Both the position numbers and the translations under genes were made by a program. Positions 11,401-20,589 of a stretch of DNA of 64,000 nt are shown in pieces. Under the pieces are notes generated by a model. It searched no databases. It worked only from the letters and a program-made list of their open reading frames with translations, and was not told where the DNA came from. The DNA comes from Flectonema sp. DT1601 (lineage: Eukaryota; Euglenozoa; Diplonemea; Diplonemida; Diplonemidae): positions 124,001 through 188,000 of the forward strand of contig OZ025794.1 in the NCBI GenBank assembly GCA_964019425.1, given 5' to 3'. How positions within the stretch are numbered: position 1 is the stretch's first letter; each line of letters begins with the position of its first letter.

Positions 11401-11995
11401 CGGCTTTTGAATCGATCGTAAGTCTTTCTTTCATTGTTTTGTGTTTTTGTTTTTCACTATTCGCGTCTACAATTCTCATGAGGTCTTCTGCTCCACCAGG
11501 CCATGCTTCTCTTAGAAATCGAAGCATTCCAACTGATAAATCTAAAGTTTTTTTACCCTGAGAAAGATCATTTACAGATTCACCAGCTTTATCCATGAGT
11601 GCTTTTTTATTCATCGGAGCGTAACAGTTGAAATAGAGGCAGGAATACCATTTTTTGAAGAGAGCTTCATCTCTAATGCGGAGAGTGGTCACATCTGGTT
11701 TAGATGTTTCAACAGACTGGTAGTTGATGATCAGTTTAAAACAGTTTCCTCCATGTCTAAAACTTTGAGCAGAAACAGATTGGAGCTTATATAAAGGATG
11801 AAATTCAGTTGGTCGGGTTTGTCCAATGAACAGCATCGGACCTTCACACCAAACATAACGTTCTTCGTAATTTCCTGAGAATCCTCCTTTCAATTGTTCT
11901 AAGAATCCTTGTAGTGACTCTTCTCTGAGATCTTCGTCTATCTCATGTTCTTCAGATTGATTTTTAAGCAACTTATCCAGGAGGCGTTGCTTCAT
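8493..11995 (-). CDS. PH-LRR-polytopic membrane protein, two exons
   Basis: Exons 8906-11995 and 8493-8840 with a 65-base GT-AG intron (donor GTATGG, acceptor ACTAACAG) give 1145 residues. The join TTTEW-VVLGVLSAMALYLF keeps a membrane segment intact. Order of parts: a PH-like domain (about 28-125, RYVWCEGPMLFIG ... LFKKWYSCLYFN); a linker; leucine-rich repeats (about 335-480, e.g. LRILDLSDNAIEFLP, LTYIDLSYNQIVDFP) closing with a cap-like GIKLDGQKL; a long disordered acidic/Pro stretch with a basic patch KKKKVKVVRRKKRR (about 560); then roughly eight membrane helices from about 820 to the end. The PH-like part suggests phosphoinositide or membrane contact and the LRR a protein partner. I know no named family with this order. 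An acceptor (AG 12033-12034) precedes the ATG by 37 bases. Confidence 0.82.
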
Positions 11996-12167
11996 GGTTT
12001 ATTATTATTATTATTATTATTTTTTATTTTCCCTATTGAAAAAATAAAATAAAAATAAGGGGAAAAGGAAAGGAAAGGGTAAACATAAGGAACTTATCAC
12101 AAATATATTCATTTAGTACAATATAATATAATAAGGTTAGGGTGTCGGTAAAAAGTTGAAAACTACA

Positions 12168-13541
12168 TTACTTTGTGAGGGTACTTTTGAACTCACGAAG
12201 TCTCTCAAGAGAACACGATGGTAATCCAAATGGCATTTGAATTCCATTTAATTTACAAGTGGCTTCGATAGATCCGAGAAGTTCATTCTTCTCTCGTCTG
12301 ATTGCGAGTTCTTCTGCAGCTTCCTTTGATATTCCAACAGGGACTTGTTGCTGTCTATCGAGAGCGGCCTGTGCTGATTTTGAAAGTGGTGGTGGAGGGC
12401 TTTGTTCTTTTATATTCTTAACAGCATCTTCTGTTGGGTCTTTATGAGATGTTTGTTGAGGAGACGGAGCTGTTGGCTGAGGAGATGGTGCTGTTGGTGA
12501 TGGCGCTGGTTTCTCCGGTTCGCTTATTTTGTTAATTTTCGGAGCATTTCGGTGTTCTAAATTCCGAAGACGAAGACGTCTAAGTTTCTCCATTTCATCT
12601 GTCGGCACATCTGTCGGCACATCAACAGACTGTTGATCATTTTGTGTAGCAATATCTTCTTTAATAGCATTGCTGTCTTGTTGTAGTTGTTTAGTTTTTA
12701 ATTCCGATGTCGATTCCTCTTTTCCTTTCCAACCTTCTTTACTCATTCCTCTACTCTTCTCACAAACAACACGTCTTTCCATCGCTTCGAGTCGTTTCCG
12801 ACGTTCTTCTTCCAAAGATCCAGGGATGGGTGAAGTTTGTTTTTTTTCCTCCGGAGGTGGATCATCTGCTGAACTGGATGACGGTTTCACTGTTGTTGCA
12901 GTTCGTTTACCAGCCATACCTCTATTTTTAGTGGCTGCAGTCCTTGCTTCGAGAGCTTCGAGTCTCTTTCTTCTTTCTTCTGCAATATCTCCATCAGTGG
13001 CGGTGTCACTCTTTGCTGGTGTTGGTGTTGGTGTCTCCTCTTTCTCTTTACAGTCATTCTTTGTTGGTGTCGATGTCTCCTCTTCTTGTTTACATTCTTC
13101 GGAATCTTTCGTCAATGAGGAATCGAACTCCTCAGGAATAGTTTTACTGAGTGTTGACATGATGGCAGTTGGTGTGTCTTCTGTTGGAGGCGGATCATCT
13201 GCTGAACTGGATGACGGTTTCACTGTTGTTGCAGTTCGTTTACCAGCCATACCTCTATTTTTAGTGGCTGCAGTCCTTGCTTCGAGAGCTTCGAGTCTCT
13301 TTCTTCTTTCTTCTGCAACATCTTCATCAGCTGCGGTGTCATTCTTTGTTGGTGTTGGTGTCTCCTCTTTCTCTTTACAATCATTCTTTGTTGGTGTTGT
13401 TGCTTTAGTTTGATTGCAATCTTTTGTGCCTTTTGCTTGCCATCCTTTCTTACTCATCCCTCTGGAATTTGCAACCCCCGCACGCGCTTCAATGGCGCGG
13501 AGGCGTTTTTGGCGTTCGAGTTCCTCTGGAGACTCTGACAT
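12168..13541 (-). CDS. Repeat protein with VCP-interacting-like motifs
   Basis: Intronless, 457 residues, mostly charged and disordered. A motif of about 25 residues recurs: ELERQKRLRAIEARAGVANS (6-25, then RGM), EERRKRLEALEARTAATKNR (77-96 and 188-207, each followed by GM) and EERRKRLEAMERRVVCEKSR (245-264, then GM). A degenerate fifth copy sits near 316-333. It resembles the helical VIM motif (R-x5-A-A-x2-R) and following RG[IM] of SVIP-type p97/VCP/Cdc48 cofactors, but the second Ala is Leu, Met or Ile, so the match is close rather than exact. Two 138-bp blocks coding one motif each are near-identical (see repeat entry). The C-terminal 60 residues (about 400-457) form a conserved-looking helical end. 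The acceptor TTTTTATAG (AG 13544-13545) leaves a two-base leader. VCP binding is inference; plain coiled-coil repeats are the alternative. Confidence 0.72.
   Translation of the reverse strand: MSESPEELERQKRLRAIEARAGVANSRGMSKKGWQAKGTKDCNQTKATTPTKNDCKEKEETPTPTKNDTAADEDVAEERRKRLEALEARTAATKNRGMAGKRTATTVKPSSSSADDPPPTEDTPTAIMSTLSKTIPEEFDSSLTKDSEECKQEEETSTPTKNDCKEKEETPTPTPAKSDTATDGDIAEERRKRLEALEARTAATKNRGMAGKRTATTVKPSSSSADDPPPEEKKQTSPIPGSLEEERRKRLEAMERRVVCEKSRGMSKEGWKGKEESTSELKTKQLQQDSNAIKEDIATQNDQQSVDVPTDVPTDEMEKLRRLRLRNLEHRNAPKINKISEPEKPAPSPTAPSPQPTAPSPQQTSHKDPTEDAVKNIKEQSPPPPLSKSAQAALDRQQQVPVGISKEAAEELAIRREKNELLGSIEATCKLNGIQMPFGLPSCSLERLREFKSTLTK
12853..13323 (-). repeat. Direct 138-bp duplication inside the VIM-like gene
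   Basis: Blocks 12853-12990 and 13186-13323, offset by 333 bp, differ at about two of 138 bases, both in the outer parts. They encode the same motif plus KRTATTVKPSSSSADDPPP. Identity at silent positions means recent duplication or gene conversion. Confidence 0.92.
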
Positions 13542-13545
13542 TGCT

Positions 13546-14228
13546 ATAAAAATTTGTTAAGAAAAACATTATAAAATAGAAGGCAACAAACTGTAGTAGA
13601 ACCAAGTACAAAACGGTCGACAGAAAGGCTTTTTAAAATAAAAAATAAAAAAAAGGGCAACGAAACTAACTTACCCCTCCTTTTTTGAGATAAATTGCAA
13701 ACATGTGTTGTGTAGTAATCGACAAGCATTTTATTGTTTCCACAGAAAATGTGATAGAAATACAACAAAGAGGGTTATATTTAATTTCGATAAAACAGCA
13801 GAAATCGGTTCTTTTTGAGATCCGGGGGGGCACAACAGACACTCACTAAATTCACGTGATCACAATAGCTTTTCTCAAATTGCAAGTAATATAACACTTT
13901 GGTGATGCTTTGTTTGTGTCACGAAACCCGTGAACCGACTAAAACTGATAAAGCTAAAGGAGGTTTATGTGTGCTGCCCAACATTCTTTTTCGCTCTTAC
14001 AATACTTGTTAAATGCAAAAAAAAAAAAAAAAAAATCATATTACTACACGGTATTGTCGAAAACGAGACACAGAATAACTTCAACGAAAAGATTCAATTC
14101 ACACAGAAATAACTGCGAGGATACCACAGTAAAGCGGTGAGTACTTTGAGAGTTAGATCAAAGAACACGAATGCTTTTTTTTCTTTTTTTTATTAAAGAA
14201 ACCATACAAGAATACTTTAGGGAGAGTA
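13546..14228. other. Intergenic with family A copy
   Basis: Contains no gene. It holds repeat family A copy 2 with an A-tail, and a T-rich tract at 14177-14192 just beyond the stop of the adenylyltransferase gene. Confidence 0.6.
13884..14035 (+). repeat. Dispersed repeat family A, copy 2 (A-tailed)
   Basis: One of the fullest copies: a 5' block (AGTAATATAACACTTTGGTG) shared with the copy at 44481, the core GTGAACCGACTAAAACTGAT, GGAGGTTTATGTGTGCTGCC, AATACTTGTTAAATGC, then about 19 A. The A-tail directly after a shared 3' end suggests a retroposed, SINE-like unit. Confidence 0.8.
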
Positions 14229-15116
14229 CTACATTGGCTCAGGATATGCCCTCGATGGTCTTTTGTACAATCCCTGACGAGTGATGTAAGCGAGGACTCC
14301 CGTAGGGACTAAACCATCAGCAGAAGTTAGGTGGCTGCCAGCTACGAATTCTCTTACCTGTTCTGAGACGGCAACTCGTTTTCTAATTTCAGTAGAACTG
14401 ACATTCGAATCAACGTAATTCATTCCATGAGGAAGTGACAGTACTGAGAAACGAGGCCCAAAGACTGACAAATTCTCAGGAAGATCATACCCAGGACGTT
14501 TGATTATTAAAAAATCAAACTCCGAAACAAGTTTCTCACCTGTCTCACCTTCTCTCGAAGTCCAATGCCGCAAGTCTTGCCCAGACTGAAGCCAATCAGA
14601 TCCTACTACAAACATAAAATCAACACCTGGGTTTTGAGCTCGTAGGGATGATAGCATATCATAAGTTGCCAGAGATTTTGGTTCAAAAACCTCAATATTT
14701 GATACTTTAACAGGGAAGCCAGGAGAGAATGAAGTGTTTACTGCTATTTGTAACATCACGTAACGATCAATGGCTGCAGTTCCCATCTTTGGTTTGTCTG
14801 GTCGCGGACCACAAGGAACCATAAGTACTTCATCAGCGATACCTGAATGCACTATTTCTGCTGCGCAACTTAAATGTCCGTTAGTGACAGGATCAAAAGC
14901 TCCTCCATAGACAGCAACTCGTCTTCGTCTTCTACATCTTGGGCATGTCACATGTGGTACGTGAGATCCTAACACACTGTCTGGACCTAATCCAGGAGGT
15001 GGACCAACACTTTGTCTATGAACACCTGGTGGGACTCCCTTAGCGTATAGCACAGCATTAGCAGTGGCCCATCCACCAGCAACTCCAGCAGCGCTCATTA
15101 CCATTTTGCGGAACAT
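14229..15116 (-). CDS. NMN/nicotinate-nucleotide adenylyltransferase (NMNAT/NadD type)
   Basis: Makes NAD(H) precursors by transferring AMP from ATP to nicotinamide or nicotinate mononucleotide. 295 residues, intronless. The nucleotidyltransferase core runs from about 67 to 265: VAVYGGAFDPVTNGHL carries the [HT]-x-G-H ATP site, with Thr in the first position; then MVPCGPRPDKPKMG, DRYVMLQIA, FVVGSDWL and HW, and near the end DSNVSSTEIRKRV, the ISSTxxR-type triphosphate motif. TNGH also occurs in phosphopantetheine adenylyltransferases, but the PDKP, GSDWL...W and RPGY elements fit NMNAT/NadD better. The first 66 residues are extra: a hydrophobic AAGVAGGWATANAVLYA (9-25), which could be an anchor or import signal, and a lone CPRC before an Arg run. 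The acceptor TTTACAG (AG 15134-15135) is 17 bases before the ATG. Confidence 0.85.
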   Translation of the reverse strand: MFRKMVMSAAGVAGGWATANAVLYAKGVPPGVHRQSVGPPPGLGPDSVLGSHVPHVTCPRCRRRRRVAVYGGAFDPVTNGHLSCAAEIVHSGIADEVLMVPCGPRPDKPKMGTAAIDRYVMLQIAVNTSFSPGFPVKVSNIEVFEPKSLATYDMLSSLRAQNPGVDFMFVVGSDWLQSGQDLRHWTSREGETGEKLVSEFDFLIIKRPGYDLPENLSVFGPRFSVLSLPHGMNYVDSNVSSTEIRKRVAVSEQVREFVAGSHLTSADGLVPTGVLAYITRQGLYKRPSRAYPEPM

Positions 15117-15135
15117 TTATTTTTTCCCTCCCCCT

Positions 15136-17167
15136 GTAAATATAATAAGTTCCTTATTATCATTCTGAATACTTTCACATGTCTACCCTGCTTGCTGTCA
15201 GGATGAACCTTGAGTCCTCTCAGCTCATCACGCGTTGTTAGTCGCGCTTACCAGAAGAGGAAGATAAACAATGAAAAAAGGGAAAGAAAAAAAAAATCAC
15301 AGAGGAAATAGGGAAAAATGTGTTTTTTCCCAGCACAGCATCACGTCTGCTAATAAGTCCCACGTAGGAACGAGTTGCCGATGTGCGGGTTGTGCTAATG
15401 TTTTGTTCTTTTTATTTCTTTCTTTTTTTTTTTTTGATCAATTTTCTTTTCTTTTTATTTGCTGGTTAAAAGGTGATCGCTCATCAATTAAAGAAGAACG
15501 ACCTCACTCACTCGAAAATGGGCGCCGGTGATTGGCCTACTAACCATCACGGATCGACCAATTGGAATTACTACAAAATATTTATTACCCATGTGAGTTT
15601 TGGATATTCTCGCTGAGTGAATTTCCTCTTTTTTTTTTTTTTTTTTTTGCTCCCTTGTTCTTGCCTCCCATTAGCTAACTACACAAAAAGAAAAATGCAG
15701 AGGGAAATAGTACGTCGTTATCTACACATGACGAGGTACATTGAAGAGGAAGACGGTGAATAATAATAATAATAAATAATAATTAGCTAGTTAAGCAAAA
15801 TACAGAACTGATGACTACGAGGGGTCTGGGTAGCATCAGTAACGACCCAATCGAAGATTGTAGTTTTATAGCTTCGGCTAGAAGTGATCGACCTCCAGCT
15901 CCCACCTTGCCCAGAGGCTAACAGGTTGAAAACAACTAAAGAAAATAAAAGAGAAATTGGTCTGGGAGTGGAGGGGAAGATGAAATAATAAAAAAATCTT
16001 TTTTTATTCCAAACTACAGCATCTTTCTTTATAATACGACCATACGTGCCATATGCCCACATACCACGAAAGAAAATAGAATTCCCCGGAACAGTACCGA
16101 GGATCGTTCACTCTCAGTTGCCCAAAGCATTATAATTGTACTGTGGGTTTACAGAAAGCTTTAGAAAAAGTACCACAAAAATTGGGCAGCACCATAGCCA
16201 TATCACTCAGCAAGAAATGAAAGCAAAAGGATCAGGTAAGATGACAGTCAGTTTATGGTCATAACTGCGCCGGACCAAATAATAAAAACTATGCAAAGAA
16301 GAAGACAACAGAATTCTTTACCAGTTAATTGTATTTATTTCTTACATAGTTTTCATTTATGAATGGATGATGTTGGAAACGAGATAGAAAATTTCGGGTT
16401 TTTTTTTTTTTTTTTAGTAAAGTCATCGCTAGGACAACATAAGCGGTTCAGTACTTCGGAAACTCTAATACTTTATTTTTTTTTTTTTATTTTTTTTTTA
16501 AGACCTCCGACCTAAGTTAGTTTTTCAGCTAAAGCTGCAAGGGAATAAACACACATTCAAAAACAACAAGAAAAATAATTGTCTCAACTCCTTCCACACA
16601 GAAGAATTCAATTTTTTCTCTCTTCTTTTTTTTTTTTTTTTTTTGTTGAAATAAAAACACAACACAGAGGAGAGCGAAACAACAGCTGATTATCGGAGTC
16701 AGATAGAACTACGAGTTTTATTGTATTTTTAAAAAAAAAAAAACAGATAATGAAAACATGAAATGCCGTTCAACACAACACCAGTCGAATACGTAGTTTC
16801 AGGAGCCTTAATCTTCCCTTTTTTTTTTTTTTGCCTATTGGTAAGGTTTAGGGATTTTAGTCAGTTATTTGGGTAATTCAGCAACAGAAGAACATGGTAC
16901 ATATCAAAAAAATTCAGTGCCAAGGTTAACTATAAATTAACAATAGTTCACAGGTACAGTATCGGGGGGGAATAATAAAAAAAAACTAAAAAATATAAAA
17001 TAAATCTGAAAAATTAAGCAAAACTTAAGTGAGGGTTGGCACCTAGAAACCTAGACCGCCTTAGTTCCCTACATATTGCCAACAGATATTGTTTTTTAAC
17101 TTTAACTTTTATTTTTTTTTTTTTGAGGGAGATATTCAAAACGTCGCAAATAAATAGTTTTAACTTG

Positions 17168-17203
<36 letters not shown>

Positions 17204-17935
17204 CGACGAACGCCTGTCGTGAGTAGAAGGACTACGGTCAATAAGAATCCGAAGCTGGCTTTTTTTTTTTTTTTTTTTTTCTTTTTTTTTTCTCTAGTTT
17301 TAAAAACTTTTACTTCTTCCATATCTGGTTCCCACTCTGCTAAGTGGGAAAAACAAAATTAGTACAACACCGGGTGTGATGAACTTAAAGAGAGGAACAG
17401 AAAACACACATATGAGTTAATGATCATAGCTGCCTAAGCTTAACGTTTTTTTTTTCTTCTTCCCCTCTCTTCATCTTCTCTCCGTCCATCATCCAAAACA
17501 AAAATTCAAAAAACAAATCAGGTAGGAACTAAAAGCAATATAACCACGTAGCACATTAAAAAAAAAAAAACAATTCCGATACCTGAAGTGTCTTTGAAGA
17601 AGAAAACAAATAGATCGCAAGAGAAGGTCTCAAAAAAAAAAAAAAAACGATTCACTCAGGCAGGATAAAAAACATAACTCGATGTATTTTTTTTTTTTTT
17701 TTTTTTTGAATTGATCAAATGTGATTTCCTTCACCGTACAAACAATATAAAGGTTTACACGGTAAGGAAGCACTTAAAGCTACTTCTAAAGCAGCTTTTC
17801 TTTTACAGAAACTGATGCATCATCCTACCTTGGGAGAAAAATACTTTATTCATATTCAAAAACATTCTTTTTGTTTAAAAGAAAATAAAAAAAATAAAAA
17901 TGATAAAGACAAGAAACCAACGGCAATCCAGCAAT
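15136..17935. other. 2.8-kb gene-free stretch
   Basis: No supported gene on either strand. It holds many poly(T)/poly(A) runs, the longest 31 A at 17170-17200, an AAT-rich microsatellite near 15762-15782, and A/T-rich unique DNA. The minus frame at 15787-16062 lacks an acceptor and any family feature. Confidence 0.55.
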
Positions 17936-20069
17936 CTACTGAAATGTTTTTCCCTTGAGAGCGAGGATGTATGCTGCTAAGGTACGGAAGAGGATGAAGA
18001 AAACAAACATCATAATTACGTACCAATACCAGAGATCACGGTTGATTCCGTCATTGCTGATGATCTCACCGACTATTTCTTCACGATCATTTGGAACGGC
18101 ACTGCTGGCGAATTCAATAGCAATAGTGAGAGAGATGCTGTATCTGAGTGGACATATGTATTGGATCCAACGCATCCAGACCGGAACACTCTCAATCGCT
18201 ACGAAGAATCCAGAAAACATAATTTGAGGTACAAATGTAGCCGGAACCAAATTCACGGCAGTCTGAGCCTTGCTAACCAACGAAGCTAACAAGAATGATG
18301 TGCTTGCACTGACCATACACAACAATGATACATTTAATCCTAACAAAGGGAATAGACCATTAAATCCAACTAAGAAGTATGACACAAACATACACGACAA
18401 TCCCGTCATGATATGAGTTGGAATTTCTACCACAGTCTTTGCCATTACATATGCGAAACTTGAGTAGGTTCCTATTTGTTTGTTTGTTTGTTTGTTTGTT
18501 TGTTTGTTTGTTTGTTTTTTAAACAGAAAATCATTACATTAGTTCCAAGTGGACAACCTAAACTCATGAAGGAGCAATCCTTTTCCCAAAGTTACGAATC
18601 TATTACACAACACACATACCTGAGGTATACTCTCTAAGAAACACAGGTCTTTGACTAGGAAAGGACAGTAGAATAGGCTGTGCCGCATTAAACATGCAGT
18701 TTAATACAACAAACGCGACTGCCTGTCGATGATCGTTGACAGATTGTAAGATGTCATCAGTATCATTATCGTCACCCCATTCTTTACCAGCTTGAAAGAA
18801 GATAAGTGATGTGATAACAGTCAATACTATTCCAATGACATAACCAGCAATGAATGAAGTCTTGTCGCGTAAGTACATCTTTGCTTCTCTCTTTGCAAGC
18901 TCCTTAACTTGAAGCATCAACGGTGGTCTTGTATCAGCTCTTTGGCTTACATCTTGCTGTTGTAACGTAGAGTTATTCAAGTATGAGCCTCTCTTTGGAG
19001 TGGTAACTCTGAGTAAAGGCGCAACTTCTTCATCAGTCATGGTCTGTAAGTGAAACATTGCAAAATCAGAAGGATTATAGTTGTCCTTGCATATGTAACC
19101 TGCCTCAGCAAAGTGAGGGATCAAATCATCACTCGGACCGTCAAATACCTGTTTTCCTTTTCTTAATAGGATTGCTCTATGAAAAATCTCAAAAACTTCA
19201 CTGCTTGGCTGATGGATGGTACAAATTACGGCACAGCCTGACAATGCGAGTCTCTTCAGCGTTTTTACCAATTCCATGGCAGAGTGTGAGTCCAATCCAG
19301 AAGTCGGTTCATCCAGGAATATTAAAGCTGGTGAAGATAGAAGCTCTACTGCGACTGCGACTCTCTTCTTCTCCTGTTTTTGGTTTTCTTCGTTCTTTTT
19401 TCTTCTTAAATCCCGAGAAGAAAACATTATAAAAACAAATCCTTAAAAGTGTAAAGATGGATACACGTTGACCCCGTCGCGTATCTCGTGGGTAGTCAAA
19501 TAAAAAGAAATAATAATAATACACACCCCACCAGAGACTCCAGGGAGTAGGTCACTTCCAATCAGAGTTGTTCGACACCTCTCAAGTCCGAGAGTTTTGA
19601 TAGCCGAGTCGACAATGTCAGTTCGTTCTTCCTTACCAGCATCTGGATATCTAAGTCTGGCAGTGAAGTGAAGACATTCTTCAACTGTTTGAGTTGGAAA
19701 CAGTGCATCTTGTTGCATCACATATGCCATTCTTGATCTGTACGAAATCGGTGATACTGTTTCACCATTAAGTTTAATATTTCCAGTTAGCTCACCATAA
19801 GGAGCTCTACCAGCGAGGGCATTTAAAAGAGTACTTTTTCCAGCACCAGATGGTCCCATGATGGCAGTTAATTCACCAGGTCTCAATTCAGAGGATATTC
19901 CATCTAAAATGGTTGTAGTTTCCTCTTTAGATTTTACCGAAAATGATAAATTATTCCATTGAAGATGCATTTGGTCTGCTGCAGCGACTCTGGTGTCTCC
20001 AGCAAAGGGAGATCCTCGTTGGGAAGTTTCTGACTTCTGTGATCCCTCTGAGTGGTTTGAACGCGGCAT
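17936..20069 (-). CDS. ABCG (White-type) half-transporter, three exons
   Basis: ATP-driven membrane exporter of the ABCG class, working as a dimer; the substrate is unknown, though lipids or sterols are common for the class. Exons 19527-20069, 18620-19373 and 17936-18471 join in frame to 610 residues; introns are 153 and 148 bases (donors GTGTGT and GTATGT). N-terminal nucleotide-binding domain: Walker A GPSGAGKST, Q-loop YVMQQDALFP, signature GVSGG-EKKRVA split by intron 1, Walker B ALIFLDEPTSGLDS, switch HQPSSEVF. The C-terminal part has about six helices, starting at SFIAGYVIGIVLTVITSLIF. Intron 2 joins REYTSG-TYSSFAYVMAK, the usual ABCG stretch before the third helix, and confirms the phase. 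The reverse domain order (NBD then TMD) and length are typical. The acceptor TTTTTTTTTAG (AG 20082-20083) is 12 bases before the ATG. Two CAG/TAG-ended introns contain only low-complexity DNA. Confidence 0.95.
18474..18520. repeat. (TTTG)n microsatellite in ABCG intron 2
   Basis: Ten or so TTTG units on the plus strand (CAAA on the coding strand), ending directly against the intron's 3' splice site, so the repeat replaces the usual pyrimidine tract. Confidence 0.95.
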
Positions 20070-20083
20070 CTTTTCAGATATCT

Positions 20084-20525
20084 AAAAAAAAATTAAAAAA
20101 AAATGATTCCACTTTTAACCAACAAAACAACGTTCTCGAAAGCTAAAACGGCATTGGCCATCCCACTCCTCCCTCCAAATTCTGATAAGTCTATTTTCAG
20201 TTTTCCCCTCCCCTCTACCTATATAACTAAATATTTATCTAAGGAAATTAAAGAATACTTCATTTGCTAATTTGGGTTCAATTCTGTTGCAATAACACAA
20301 CATGGATGTGATAATGAAACATTAAAACCATTCAGATTAGCTTCTTATTGAGTTGAACGCAGACAGAATCCTGTCACACGGGGGAAATAAATCACAAGAC
20401 CACAAGAAATATCGGTTTTCCAATCTGAATAGTTTCTTCTCCAACTAAATAACAAAACACACTGTTTTCTTTTTTTTTTTTTTTTTTTTTCTCTCCAACA
20501 CGAGGCAAGACCACAAATTAAACAA

Positions 20526-20565
<40 letters not shown>

Positions 20566-20589
20566 TTGCCACTACATTGGCGTTTGACA
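20084..20589. other. Intergenic between ABCG and FAB1 genes
   Basis: Holds a diverged family C repeat (about 20356-20440), a T run at 20469-20490 and 33 A at 20527-20559. No gene seen. Confidence 0.6.
20356..20440 (+). repeat. Dispersed repeat family C, diverged copy
   Basis: Shares GCAGACAG, a CACACGGGGGAAATAA block and the tail AATCTGAATAGTTT with copies at 31251, 39386, 42752 and 43492. Confidence 0.55.

Noticed and set aside
15787-16062. 91-codon minus-strand frame
   Set aside because: No acceptor near the start, no recognisable motif, and low-complexity flanks.
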